DNA of 64,000 nt from Litorilinea aerophila (GCF_006569185.2 NZ_VIGC02000002.1:186001-250000), one strand, 5' to 3'. Positions 48,276 to 58,892 are shown, counted from the stretch's first letter. Numbers and translations: made by a program. Notes: a model not told the origin generated them from the sequence alone.

Positions 48276-49820
48276 ATGTCCGATTCCACGCAACCTTCCC
48301 GCCCTCTCCTGCGCATGGTGGAGATTACCAAGACCTTTCCCGGTGTACGCGCGCTGGACCGGGTGACCTTCGAAGTCTATCCGGGCGAGGTCCACGGTTT
48401 GGTAGGCGAAAATGGCGCGGGCAAATCCACCCTGATGAAGATCCTGAGTGGTGCCCTCCAGCCAGACTCGGGGACCATCGAACTGCAGGGCCGACCAGTC
48501 AGCGTCCCCACCCCCCGGGCTGCCCAGCTCCTGGGCATCGGCCTCATCCACCAGGAACTGGCCGTCCTGCCGGAGCTGAGCGTAGCCGAGAATGTCTTCC
48601 TGGGGCGGGAACCCACAGGCCGGCTGGGACTCATCGACTGGCCCCGCCTCTACCGGCAGACCCGGGAGCTGCTGGAGCGCATGGGCGTCGACCTGGATCC
48701 CCGTACCCGGGTGGGCGACCTGCCCATCGCCCAGCAGCAGATGGTGGAGATCGCTAAGGCCCTTTCCCTGGACGCAGAGATCCTGGTGATGGATGAGCCC
48801 ACTTCCGCCCTCACGGAGCGGGAGACGGAGATCCTCTTTCGGCTGATCCAGGGGCTGCGCAGCCAGGGCGTGACCATCATCTACATCTCCCACCGAATGG
48901 AGGAGATCTTCGCCATCTGCGACCGGGTCACGGTCTTGCGGGACGGCCAGCACATTGCCAGCCGTGCCATCCAGGAACTGACCCCGGAAGAGATCGTGCG
49001 GCTGATGGTGGGTCGATCCATCACCGAGATGTATCCGCCGCCGGGCCAGGGGAGTGGCCCCGTCCGCCTGGAGGTGCGGGAGGTACGCAGGGCCCCCAGG
49101 CTCCGGGGCGTAACGCTCACCCTGCGCAGCGGGGAGATCGTGGGGTTGGCCGGCCTGGTGGGCTCTGGCCGCTCGGACCTGGCCCGGGCCATCTTCGGCG
49201 CGGATCCCATCGACGGGGGTGAGATCCGGGTGAATGGTACAGCCGTCGCCCTCCGCGGGCCGGCTGAAGCCATGGCCCTGGGCATGGGCTTCATCCCGGA
49301 GGACCGCAAGACCCAGGGGCTGTTCCTGAACATGGACGTGCGCCAGAACACGGTCATCGCCCGGCTGAAGGAGCTGAGCCGTCTGCTGGGCTTCATCGAC
49401 TTCCGGCGGGCCCGGGCCGAGGCCCAGCACTTCGTGGAAGAGCTCAACATCCGCACCCCCAACCTGGAGCAGCAGGTGCGCAATCTGAGCGGTGGCAACC
49501 AGCAGAAGGTGATCATTGCCCGTTGGATGGCCCGCAGGCCGGCAATCCTGATCCTGGACGAGCCGACCCGGGGCATCGACGTGGGCGCCAAGGCCGAGAT
49601 CCACAACCTGATGCGCCGCCTGGCCGATCAGGGGATGGCCATCCTGATGATCTCGTCGGAGCTGCCCGAAGTGCTGGGGGTGAGCGACCGCATTTTGGTG
49701 ATGCGAGAAGGGCGCATCGTGGCCGAGTTCAGCCGGGAGGAAGCCACCCAGGACCGGGTGATGCTCTACGCCACCGGTTCTCTGGAAAGCATGTCCCAAG
49801 AAGGGGCCGTCCAGCAATGA
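48276..49820 (+). CDS. rbsA: Ribose-type ABC transporter ATP-binding protein (double ABC)
   Basis: A 514-residue protein with two ABC domains. The first has Walker A GENGAGKST, the signature region LPIAQQQMVEIAKAL and Walker B ILVMDEPTSAL. The second has the usual degenerate loop GLVGSGRSDLARAIFG, then LSGGNQQKVIIARWM and ILDEPTRGIDVGAK. This is the RbsA/MglA pattern. It overlaps the second permease gene by ATGA. Confidence 0.94.
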   Translation: MSDSTQPSRPLLRMVEITKTFPGVRALDRVTFEVYPGEVHGLVGENGAGKSTLMKILSGALQPDSGTIELQGRPVSVPTPRAAQLLGIGLIHQELAVLPELSVAENVFLGREPTGRLGLIDWPRLYRQTRELLERMGVDLDPRTRVGDLPIAQQQMVEIAKALSLDAEILVMDEPTSALTERETEILFRLIQGLRSQGVTIIYISHRMEEIFAICDRVTVLRDGQHIASRAIQELTPEEIVRLMVGRSITEMYPPPGQGSGPVRLEVREVRRAPRLRGVTLTLRSGEIVGLAGLVGSGRSDLARAIFGADPIDGGEIRVNGTAVALRGPAEAMALGMGFIPEDRKTQGLFLNMDVRQNTVIARLKELSRLLGFIDFRRARAEAQHFVEELNIRTPNLEQQVRNLSGGNQQKVIIARWMARRPAILILDEPTRGIDVGAKAEIHNLMRRLADQGMAILMISSELPEVLGVSDRILVMREGRIVAEFSREEATQDRVMLYATGSLESMSQEGAVQQ

Positions 49821-50785
49821 ACGATTTGCGACCTTTCCTGCGCCGTAATAGTGTCCTCCTCATTTTCTTAGGCCTGGTACTCTTCTTCGGCCTGACGGTG
49901 GAGAACTTTCTCACCGTGCCCAATTTACTCAACGTAGTCCGTCAGACCTCCATCGTGGCGATCGTGAGCGTGGGCATGACCTTTGCCATTCTCACAGCGG
50001 GCATTGACCTGTCGGTGGGGTCCCTGGTCGCACTGACCGGGGCGATGGCTGCGCTGGCTTCCGCCCGATGGGGATTGCCCCTGCCGGCTGTTTTTCTGGT
50101 TGCCCTGGCCAGCGGCGGGCTGGCCGGCGCCCTCAACGGATTGCTGGTCGCCTATGGCGGGCTGCCGCCCTTTGTGGCTACCCTGGCCATGTTGGCTGCC
50201 GGACGGGGTGCCACCCTGGTCATCACCGATGCGCGCCCCATTGCGGGCCTCTCCGGCCCATTTCGGACGGTCGGGACAGGTAGCATGTTGGGAGTGCCCA
50301 ACCCGGTGTGGATCCTGGCAGCGGTTGCCTTTCTGGCCTGGCTGGTGCTGGGCCATACCCGTTTTGGCCGGCATGTCTACGCGCTGGGCGGCCATGAAGA
50401 GACCACTCGCCTGGCCGGCATCGAGGTCAACAGGTTGAAAGTGGCCGTGTACAGCATCAGCGGCGCGCTGGCCGGGCTGGCGGGGCTGATCCTCACGGCC
50501 CGGCTGAACTCGGCCCAGCCCACGGCGGGCGTGGCCCTGGAGCTGGAGGCCATCGCCGCGGTGGTGCTGGGGGGCACCAGCCTGGCCGGTGGATCAGGGA
50601 GCGTGCTTGGTTCTATCGTGGGGGCACTCATCATGGGCGTGCTCAGCAATGGACTGAACCTGGCCGGCGTACCCAGCTATTACCAGCAGGTCATCCAGGG
50701 CAGCGTCATCGTCGCCGCAGTGGTGCTGGACAGCCTCACCCGGCGCCGGGAGCGGGCTGTTTCTACGGAAATACTCCGTCCCTGA
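49817..50785 (+). CDS. rbsC: Ribose-type ABC transporter permease (second copy)
   Basis: A 322-residue BPD_transp_2 permease. NVVRQTSIVAIVSVGMTFAI, IDLSVGSLVALTGAM, and AQPTAGVALELEAIAAVVLGG mirror the first permease. Coupled to rbsA by ATGA. Two different permeases around one binding protein and one double ATPase suggest a heterodimeric channel. Confidence 0.92.
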   Translation: MNDLRPFLRRNSVLLIFLGLVLFFGLTVENFLTVPNLLNVVRQTSIVAIVSVGMTFAILTAGIDLSVGSLVALTGAMAALASARWGLPLPAVFLVALASGGLAGALNGLLVAYGGLPPFVATLAMLAAGRGATLVITDARPIAGLSGPFRTVGTGSMLGVPNPVWILAAVAFLAWLVLGHTRFGRHVYALGGHEETTRLAGIEVNRLKVAVYSISGALAGLAGLILTARLNSAQPTAGVALELEAIAAVVLGGTSLAGGSGSVLGSIVGALIMGVLSNGLNLAGVPSYYQQVIQGSVIVAAVVLDSLTRRRERAVSTEILRP

Positions 50786-50799
50786 TGGGGTGATTGAAC

Positions 50800-51138
50800 A
50801 TGGAGATTTTACGCGCGTTGTGGCTCTTCACCCTGGCCGGGCTGGCGGAGATCGGCGGCGGCTGGCTGGTCTGGCAGTGGCTGCGGGAGGGCCGTAGCCT
50901 GCCCTGGGGCCTGGCCGGCGGCCTGATCCTCTTCCTGTATGGCGTCATCCCCACCTGGCAACAAGAACCCGCCTTCGGCCGGGTCTACGCGGCCTACGGC
51001 GGGGTCTTTATCATCCTTTCCCTGCTCTGGGGACGGGTGGTGGACGGCTGGCGGCCGGATCGCTACGACGTGGCCGGGGCACTGCTGGCCCTGGTCGGCG
51101 TGGCCTTCATCATGTGGGGGCGACGCTGGTTCGGCTGA
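50800..51138 (+). CDS. YnfA/UPF0060 family small membrane protein
   Basis: A 112-residue protein with four TM helices. [48 protein letters not shown] and [20 protein letters not shown] are characteristic of UPF0060/YnfA, which resembles half-size SMR exporters. The ATG at 50800 is preferred to a TTG at 50794. It follows the transporter operon by 14 bases and lies beside arsenic genes on the other strand. Confidence 0.9.
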   Translation: MEILRALWLFTLAGLAEIGGGWLVWQWLREGRSLPWGLAGGLILFLYGVIPTWQQEPAFGRVYAAYGGVFIILSLLWGRVVDGWRPDRYDVAGALLALVGVAFIMWGRRWFG

Positions 51139-51229
51139 ACTCGCCCCAGGACCGACGTAACCTGGTGTCCATATCCCGCGCCGTCCATTCCCGCCGGAGC
51201 AGGGATCAGCAAATCTCTGCCGGGATGAA

Positions 51230-52396
<1,167 letters not shown>

Positions 52397-52430
52397 GATT
52401 CACATCTCCCAAAACGCAAAGAAGATCGAC

Positions 52431-52883
52431 TCAAAAAGATTCACGCTGTCGTTCTCCAGAAACTTCATCGGCAAATCGGTTCAACAGCGCAGGCACCTGC
52501 TCAGCGATGGCGTCCCGCACCTGGCGGAAGACCGCCAGCACCTCCTCCTCGTTGCCCGTGGCCCGGGCCGGATCGGGAAAGCCCAGGTGAACTCGCTTCC
52601 CCGGTCCCAGCCAGACGGGACACGCCTCGGCGGCGGCGTCGCAGACGGTCACCACCAGGTCGAAATCCACGTGGCGAAACTCGTCGACCGATTGGGGAGT
52701 CCCCTGGTGCTCGATACCCAGCTCCCGCAGCACAGCCAGGGCCTTGGGATGAACCTGCTCCGCCGGTTGGGTGCCGGCCGAGGCGGCCTGCCAGCGCTCG
52801 CCCAGACGGGCATTGACGATGGCCTCGGCCATCTGGGAACGGCAAGAGTTGCCGGTGCACAAAAAGAGGACCTGTCGTTTCAT
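52431..52883 (-). CDS. arsC: Arsenate reductase ArsC, thioredoxin-coupled (LMW-PTP fold)
   Basis: A 150-residue enzyme. FLCTGNSCRSQMAEA is the phosphatase-like CX5R loop (Cys9, Arg15), and VVTVCDAAAEACPVW supplies Cys81 and Cys88, completing the three-cysteine relay of the S. aureus pI258 type. It reduces arsenate to arsenite, which Acr3 then exports. ATG at 52883 follows GGGAG; an ATG four codons upstream is possible. Confidence 0.92.
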   Translation of the reverse strand: MKRQVLFLCTGNSCRSQMAEAIVNARLGERWQAASAGTQPAEQVHPKALAVLRELGIEHQGTPQSVDEFRHVDFDLVVTVCDAAAEACPVWLGPGKRVHLGFPDPARATGNEEEVLAVFRQVRDAIAEQVPALLNRFADEVSGERQRESF

Positions 52884-53071
52884 GGCGGCTCCCATGCTTT
52901 GCTAACGGCCTTCTGCTGCCCAAACGCCCTCCAGGAAGGCAGGTTCGGCCAGCCCGGCCCAGATTAGTTCAACACACATTGAATTATAGGCGGCCCATGC
53001 CGAACTGTCAAACCAATTGGGTCCGCCCCCACAAGATCCGCCGAAAACAGCCATCCAACGGAGCATGCACC

Positions 53072-54367
53072 ATGTACCCCGTCCTGGAAAACATCCTGCG
53101 CGCCCAGCAGCGGGGCGAAGCCCTGGGCATCCCGTCCATCTGCTCCGCGCACCCTTTTGTGCTGGAGGCGACTTTCCGCCACGCCCTGACCACCGGCCGG
53201 ACCGTGCTCATTGAATCTACCTGCAACCAGGTGAACCAGCACGGCGGATACACGGGCATGACGCCCGGTGACTTTGTGGCCTACGTGGCCGCCCTGGCCG
53301 ATCGGCTCCACTTTCCCCGGGAACGCATCCTGTTGGGTGGCGATCACCTGGGGCCCAACCCCTGGCGGGCCCGCCCGGCGGACCAGGCCCTGAACCAGGC
53401 CCGGATCCTGGTCCAGGAATATGTACAGGCCGGCTACGGCAAGATCCACCTGGACGCGAGCATGGCCTGTAGCGGGGATCCAGCCGACGCCCCCCTGGAC
53501 AAAGCCGTGGCGGCCGAGCGGGCCGCAGCCCTGGCCGAGGCAGCGGAAGCCGCGTTTCAACGGATGGGGAGTGGAACGCCCCCCTGCTACGTCATCGGCA
53601 CGGAGGTGCCACCCCCGGGCGGCGCCCAGGGAGACGACACGCCCCTGGCCATCACCACGCCCCGGGAAGTGGCCGAGACCATCGAGCTGACCCAGGCAGC
53701 CTTCCGCCGGTGCAGGCTGGAAGCAGCCTGGGAACGGGTCATTGCGGTGGTGGTGCAGCCAGGCGTGGAGTTCGGCGACGAGCAGGTGCATCCATATGAC
53801 CGGGCTGCGGCGGCCGGCCTGGCCCGGGCCATCGAGCCCTACGGGCGGCTGGTGTACGAGGCCCACTCCACCGACTACCAGACCCGCCAGGCCCTGCGGG
53901 ATCTGGTGGCGGATCACTTTGCCATCCTGAAGGTGGGGCCGGCCCTCACTTTTGCCTTTCGGGAGGCGGTCTTTGCCCTGGCTGCGGTGGAGGAGGAATG
54001 GCTGGCCGGCCAGGCGGGGGTGGTCCTGTCCCGGCTGCGGGAGGAGCTGGAGGCAGCCATGATCCAGGATCCCACCCACTGGCGGGGCTATTATCGAGGG
54101 GATGAGCGGCATCAGCGGTTGGCTCGCCGCTACAGCTACAGCGACCGGGTCCGCTACTATTGGCCACGGCCGTCCGTCCAGGCGGCGCTGGAACGGCTGC
54201 TACACAACCTGGAGGCCGCCCCGCCGCCCCTGACCCTGCTCAGCCAATACCTGCCTGTGCAGTACTGGCGCGTCCGCGAAGGGCTCCTGGAGCCGACGCC
54301 CCGGTCCCTGATCGTGGACAAAATCATCCAGGTGTTGAATGACTACACCTGGGCCTGTGGGGGATGA
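53072..54367 (+). CDS. Tagatose-bisphosphate aldolase non-catalytic subunit-like protein (GatZ/KbaZ)
   Basis: A 431-residue protein. MYPVLENILRAQQRGEALGI, ICSAHPFVLEA, LIESTCNQVNQHGGYTGM, LLGGDHLGPNPW and YVIGTEVPPPGGAQ match GatZ/KbaZ closely. These subunits stabilise the class II aldolase GatY/KbaY, though GatZ-like proteins also occur alone. No GatY partner lies in the window, so its job here is unsettled. Downstream is a 77-base gap to the sortase. Confidence 0.85.
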   Translation: MYPVLENILRAQQRGEALGIPSICSAHPFVLEATFRHALTTGRTVLIESTCNQVNQHGGYTGMTPGDFVAYVAALADRLHFPRERILLGGDHLGPNPWRARPADQALNQARILVQEYVQAGYGKIHLDASMACSGDPADAPLDKAVAAERAAALAEAAEAAFQRMGSGTPPCYVIGTEVPPPGGAQGDDTPLAITTPREVAETIELTQAAFRRCRLEAAWERVIAVVVQPGVEFGDEQVHPYDRAAAAGLARAIEPYGRLVYEAHSTDYQTRQALRDLVADHFAILKVGPALTFAFREAVFALAAVEEEWLAGQAGVVLSRLREELEAAMIQDPTHWRGYYRGDERHQRLARRYSYSDRVRYYWPRPSVQAALERLLHNLEAAPPPLTLLSQYLPVQYWRVREGLLEPTPRSLIVDKIIQVLNDYTWACGG

Positions 54368-54444
54368 GAGGGGATGATGTCGGGGTGGTATCGTCCGATT
54401 TGGGGGTGTCCTCACGGGAGCCCCGGAAGGGATAGGTGTTTCAG

Positions 54445-55080
54445 CTAATCTCCGGTCACCTGTTCGCTAAAGACGACCAGCCGCTCTTGATAGGTGCGCT
54501 GCTTTCGATCCCAGCGGCCGCGACAGGTAATCAGATTCAGACGACTGCGCAAGCTGAAACCAAAGATCTCTGCCAGGGGTGCTTTATCGTATGGATAGGT
54601 GGCCACCTGGACAACCTGGAAGCGATACTCAGCGCCGCCTGCATCGGTCACCAGGATCTCGTCCCCTGGGCGCAATTTCCCCAACGCCCAAAAGACAGCC
54701 GGCTTCCCATCTGCCCGGTCCAGGTGCCCGGCCATCACCGCGTTGCCGATTTCACCGGGAGCCACGCCGGGCTCATACCAGGCCACATTTTCGACCTGCG
54801 TGGGGGTGCCCATCCGGCCAGCGTCATCTTCCCCCACCGCCTCCACCGCTGTATCCACACCAATGGCCGGAATCCGGAGGCGAGCCGGTCGTAACACCGG
54901 AGCCGGGCGGTCAATTTCTTCGCCTTCCTGGGGGACGACCGCCACCGGTCGGGAAATGGCCAGGGCCCCCGGTTCCAGTGCAGCCAGGGCCGGCCCAGGT
55001 TCCAGCAGGGCTATCCCCACAAGAAGGATGAACAGACGTATGAAGGCAAAAATCGACATCATCTTTTTGTCCAGGATCAT
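54445..55080 (-). CDS. Sortase, class F-like
   Basis: A 211-residue extracytoplasmic transpeptidase. A hydrophobic anchor lies at about residues 10-33 (FAFIRLFILLVGIALL), a Pro-rich stalk follows, then the sortase domain: LRIPAIGVDTAVEAVG, MAGHLD with catalytic His119, LNLITC with Cys186 and ERLVVF with Arg200. It is the last gene of the minus-strand cluster beginning with the ECF sigma factor. No canonical LPxTG substrate was seen in the window. Confidence 0.88.
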   Translation of the reverse strand: MILDKKMMSIFAFIRLFILLVGIALLEPGPALAALEPGALAISRPVAVVPQEGEEIDRPAPVLRPARLRIPAIGVDTAVEAVGEDDAGRMGTPTQVENVAWYEPGVAPGEIGNAVMAGHLDRADGKPAVFWALGKLRPGDEILVTDAGGAEYRFQVVQVATYPYDKAPLAEIFGFSLRSRLNLITCRGRWDRKQRTYQERLVVFSEQVTGD

Positions 55081-55166
55081 GGCATCAAGGTAACTTCACC
55101 GGGAGGGCAGGAGGTAGACCTGCACAACAGTCTTCCTCCCGCCCTCTATCCGAAAATGGCGCTGGC

Positions 55167-55862
55167 CTAACGCCACTGGGGCAAGCCTGGCTGGGAAAGA
55201 CGGCCAGCGGAACGGACGCCGCCAAGGCCTGTGGTGGGCATGGCGGGCATTTTCATGTTGAGGATGGGTGTGATGGCTGCCACCACTTCGTCCATACTTT
55301 TGCCCTGGGCAAAGGCAGGGGACGGTTCCTTCCCCACCAGATCGGCCAGGACAGCGGCGTGTTGTCCTTCCACGTTGTGGATGGAGACAGCAGCCGTCAG
55401 CAAATCCGGATCCGCGATGGCCGTGGCCTGGCCCAGGTAGGCCGCGGCGCCCAATTCCTCCAGCATGTAAAAGTAATCCAGCACTTCCTGCTCATTCTGG
55501 AAAGCAGGCCAGTTGTAACGCTCCTGCGCGCGGACTGGGGTGCCGCCGAGTTTGTTGATGGTGCCGGTCAGCGCCACCACATGGGCAGCCTCCTGATCGC
55601 CGAAGTCGATGAAATACTCCCGGGCCCGTCCACTGAGGAGGCCGATGCTGTTCACATCCTTGTATGCCCGGCTTTCCAGGTGCTCCAGGGTCAACGCGTA
55701 GTTGAGAATATCCACGTCGGTCAGGCCCTCGTGGGCCGCCCGGGCTGTCCCGGCTGCCCGTTGGGTGTTGGCCAAAGCGCCAGCCACCACTGCGGCAGCG
55801 CTTAAACGCAGGAAGGAACGACGATCGAGGGTGTTGTTGGAACGGTGATTCCTAGGATTCAT
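55167..55862 (-). CDS. Tat-exported ferritin-like domain protein (first copy)
   Basis: A 231-residue protein. A Tat signal with the twin arginine in DRRSFLRLSAAAVV (Arg14-Arg15) precedes the domain. The ferritin-like four-helix bundle has ILNYALTLEHLESRAY (Glu and His), FGDQEAAHVVAL (Glu and His), MLEELGAAAY and NVEGQHAAVL (Glu, His), the usual two-metal set. The closest annotation group is the ferritin-like/desiccation-related family. The tail is Met/Pro-rich. It shares its domain with 58893-59498 and flanks the cupredoxin lipoprotein. Confidence 0.82.
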   Translation of the reverse strand: MNPRNHRSNNTLDRRSFLRLSAAAVVAGALANTQRAAGTARAAHEGLTDVDILNYALTLEHLESRAYKDVNSIGLLSGRAREYFIDFGDQEAAHVVALTGTINKLGGTPVRAQERYNWPAFQNEQEVLDYFYMLEELGAAAYLGQATAIADPDLLTAAVSIHNVEGQHAAVLADLVGKEPSPAFAQGKSMDEVVAAITPILNMKMPAMPTTGLGGVRSAGRLSQPGLPQWR

Positions 55863-55961
55863 GGGTATGTCTCCTTGATGGTCTCAGGTATGAGATAGAT
55901 CGAGATAGTCGAGTCGATGGGCGAAAGTTCGGACGTCGGCAAGTAAACGCAGCTCGAGAGG

Positions 55962-58796
55962 TTATCCATCCGCCCGAACCACGATCTGGCCACGCATGTG
56001 GGGATGGCGGGCGCAGAAATAGTCGTACGTCCCTGGTGTATCCAGGGTGATGGCGTAGGTTTGATCCCGACCAAAGGTGCCCGAATCGAAAAGGCCGGTG
56101 GGATTGCCGGGTATTCCCGCGGTGACGGTATGGGTGGTGCCATCCAGGTTACGCCAGACCACCGTGGTGCCCACCGGGACTTCCAGGCGGGCGGGAGAAA
56201 AGGCGAAGGTCTGGATATCCACGGTGACCGTCATGGATTCTGTGGGTGAGACCGTCTCCATCGATGTTTCTGCACCATCTTGGGCCATGGGTGCCATGCC
56301 ATGGTTTTGGCCGGTTGACGCTGTGCCCGAATCGCCGAAGATCTCGGGGAACTGGGCAACGATGGCATCCGCCAGCGGATTGGCGATGGCCGGCATGTGG
56401 GCATAGGCAGCCCGGAGTGCCGGATAAAACGCGGATGGATCCGATGCGGCATCAATGACCTCCAGGGTGGTGGAGACATGGGCTCGGAGCAACTCTTCCA
56501 CAGCCTCAAGTGGGAGATTCGGGTTGGCCGAGTTGAGGAATGCAGCGAACTCTGCCGTGTAACCGTTCAAGCTATCCCGGGCCTGTTGTTGTGCCTGGAC
56601 ATCGCCGGCGGAAAGGGCCAGGGCGTAATCCAGGAAGAAGCCGATGTGCTTGCGCCACAGGGCCAGGAATGCGTCGCCGGCTTCCTGGCCGTAGAGAGAG
56701 CCGATGGCAGCGGCCAGGGCCTGGGAGTTTTCATCCAGCGCGCCAGCGGATGCTTCGAAGCCGATGGTATCGGCGGCCAGGGAAGCGGCCGCGCTCTTGC
56801 CCACCAGGAAGGTGTGTTCGCCCAGGAGGGCCGTTAGCACAGCCCTCAAATCCGCCTCGGGCGAAGCAGCATCGCCTGGGAAGGCCTCCAGGAATTGGGC
56901 GGCAATGGCGCCGGCCAGGTAAGCTGCCGTCGTATCCATATGAGCGTAGGCCTCGCGTAGTTGCATATAGGCGTTCTGTTGGTCGCCGGTGGCCTGGGGT
57001 GTCACCGCGCCCTGGGCATCGATGACCGCGGTGAGGGTAGCCACGTGCATGCGGAGATTCTCCGCCACCACCCCGGGGTCAATCTCGGGGTTGGCCGAAG
57101 CGAGGAAGGCGGCAAAATCGTCGGCATAGCCATCCAGCGCCGCCAGGGCCTGGTCCCGCCTGGCCGAGTCCTGGGTGGCCACGCCGGTGGTGTAGTCCAC
57201 GAAGAAGCCAATGTGGGTCCGCCACAGGGAGAGAAACGCGTCACCAGCCTCCTCGCCATAGACGGCCTCGATGGTGCCGGCGATGTCCACACTGTTGCCG
57301 TCCAGGGCCTGGGCGGCGGCTTCGAACTCGGCGGTCCGCCCCTGGAGGGCGGCGTTGGTGGCGCTGGCAGCCAGCAGGACGTGTTCACCCAGCAGGTTCC
57401 TCAGGGTGGCCCGTAGTTGAGGGGCTGTCATGATGGCCGTCGAGGCTTCCGTTGTTTCACCGGACATGGCATGGGCCACAGCCTCGAAGCGTTCTGGAAA
57501 CTGGGCCACGATTGCATCGGTCAGGGCATCGGCGATGTGACGCATGTGGGCGTAAGCCTCGCGCAGATGGGCATAGGCCTGGGTGGCGTCGCCGGCAGCC
57601 TGGGCATCGATGACTGCGGTCAAGGTCTGCACATGGGGCCCCAGAAGTTGGGCCACTGCATCTACGGGCAGGTTAGGGTTGGCGGCATTCAAGAAGGCAC
57701 CGAACTCGGTGGCGTAGTCGGTCAGAGCGGCCAGGGCCTGTTCCTTCTTGGCCATGTCCTGGCCGGCAACGGCGGTGGTGTAGTCCACGAAGAAGCCGAT
57801 GTGCTTGCGCCACAGGGCCAGAAAAGCCTCCCCGGCTCCTTCGCCATACACCGAGGCGATGGCGGCTGCCAAGTCCTGGGAGTTGTTGTCCAGGGACTGG
57901 GCGGCGGCCTCAAATTCCGCCGTGCGCCCGCCGAGGGCGGCGTTGGTAGCCTGGGCTGCCACAAAGACATGTTCGGCCAGTAACCTGTTCAGGGCCGCTC
58001 GGAGATCGGCTTCCGCTGTGTCCGCCTTTCCTTCGAACAGCTCGGGGAACTGGGCTGCGATGGAGGCAGCCAGGTACTTGGCAGTGGACTCCATGTGGGC
58101 ATAGGCTTCACGCTGATGGGCAAAGGCCATGGGATAGTCGGCCTCGGCTTGGGCATCGATGACCGCGGTGAGGGTGGCCACGTGCATGCGGAGATTCTCC
58201 GCCACCACCCCGGGGTCAATCTCAGGGTTGGCCGAAGCGAGGAAGGCGGCAAAATCGTCGGCATAGCCATCCAGCGCCGCCAGGGCCTGGTCCCGCTTGG
58301 CCGAGTCCTGGGTGGCCACGCCGGTGGTGTAGTCCACGAAGAAGCCAATGTGGGTCCGCCACAGGGAGAGAAACGCGTCACCAGCCTCCTCGCCATAGAC
58401 GGCCTCGATGGTGCCGGCGATGTCCACACTGTTGCCGTCCAGGGCCTGGGCGGCGGCTTCGAACTCAGCGGTCCGCCCCTGGAGGGCGGCGTTGGTGGCG
58501 CTGGCAGCCAGCAGGACGTGTTCACCCAGCAGGTTCCTCAGGGTGGCCCGTAGTTGGCTGACAGCCTGTTTTTCCGGCAAAACCGGCGTGGGAGCCGCTT
58601 CCGGCTGGGCTTCTGGCGTCTGGGCGGTTGGTGCAGCCATTGGGGTGGCGGTGGCATCCATCTCGGCCGCCGGCATGGCCATCTGGCAGCCCGCCAACAG
58701 AAGAGGCAAGACAAGTAAAAGGATCAGTGACCGGAGACCTTGTCTTGAGAACAAAATTGATCTCACGGGCAAAATCGGGAGTAGGGTAGTTTTCAT
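55962..58796 (-). CDS. Lipoprotein with four His-rich helical repeats and C-terminal cupredoxin domain
   Basis: A ~944-residue protein. The lipobox LLLAGC anchors Cys37. A Thr/Pro/Ala linker precedes four repeats of ~180-190 residues at about 82-260, 261-455, 461-645 and 650-825. Each starts LR..L..LLGEH, contains W(R/K).HIGFF(V/L)DY, then a HV.TL..VIDA segment, and ends REAYAHM, so four or more His recur per repeat. The C-terminal ~90 residues are a plastocyanin-like type-1 copper domain (VPVGTTVVWRN, THTVTAG, YDYFCARHPHMRGQIVV), with His/Cys/His/Met ligands. The repeat family was not recognised. ATG at 58796 with AAGGAG upstream is chosen; 58823 is also possible. It sits between two Tat ferritin-like genes. 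Confidence 0.75.
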   Translation of the reverse strand: MKTTLLPILPVRSILFSRQGLRSLILLLVLPLLLAGCQMAMPAAEMDATATPMAAPTAQTPEAQPEAAPTPVLPEKQAVSQLRATLRNLLGEHVLLAASATNAALQGRTAEFEAAAQALDGNSVDIAGTIEAVYGEEAGDAFLSLWRTHIGFFVDYTTGVATQDSAKRDQALAALDGYADDFAAFLASANPEIDPGVVAENLRMHVATLTAVIDAQAEADYPMAFAHQREAYAHMESTAKYLAASIAAQFPELFEGKADTAEADLRAALNRLLAEHVFVAAQATNAALGGRTAEFEAAAQSLDNNSQDLAAAIASVYGEGAGEAFLALWRKHIGFFVDYTTAVAGQDMAKKEQALAALTDYATEFGAFLNAANPNLPVDAVAQLLGPHVQTLTAVIDAQAAGDATQAYAHLREAYAHMRHIADALTDAIVAQFPERFEAVAHAMSGETTEASTAIMTAPQLRATLRNLLGEHVLLAASATNAALQGRTAEFEAAAQALDGNSVDIAGTIEAVYGEEAGDAFLSLWRTHIGFFVDYTTGVATQDSARRDQALAALDGYADDFAAFLASANPEIDPGVVAENLRMHVATLTAVIDAQGAVTPQATGDQQNAYMQLREAYAHMDTTAAYLAGAIAAQFLEAFPGDAASPEADLRAVLTALLGEHTFLVGKSAAASLAADTIGFEASAGALDENSQALAAAIGSLYGQEAGDAFLALWRKHIGFFLDYALALSAGDVQAQQQARDSLNGYTAEFAAFLNSANPNLPLEAVEELLRAHVSTTLEVIDAASDPSAFYPALRAAYAHMPAIANPLADAIVAQFPEIFGDSGTASTGQNHGMAPMAQDGAETSMETVSPTESMTVTVDIQTFAFSPARLEVPVGTTVVWRNLDGTTHTVTAGIPGNPTGLFDSGTFGRDQTYAITLDTPGTYDYFCARHPHMRGQIVVRADG
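57013..58556. repeat. Two nearly identical 407-bp segments inside the repeat lipoprotein
   Basis: Bases 57013-57419 and 58150-58556 (offset 1137, i.e. 379 codons) differ at only four positions that I can see. They encode most of repeats 3 and 1. Repeats 2 and 4, which lie after them, are much more diverged, so the similarity is best explained by a recent duplication or gene conversion limited to this stretch. Confidence 0.85.
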
Positions 58797-58892
58797 GGGA
58801 CTCATGCTCCTTACCACGTTCATCGTGGTGGGTCCAAGCTTGGTTGGGTCAAGACAAAACGGGGAAAATGCCCTGGCTTCCTGAGGTTCCGT

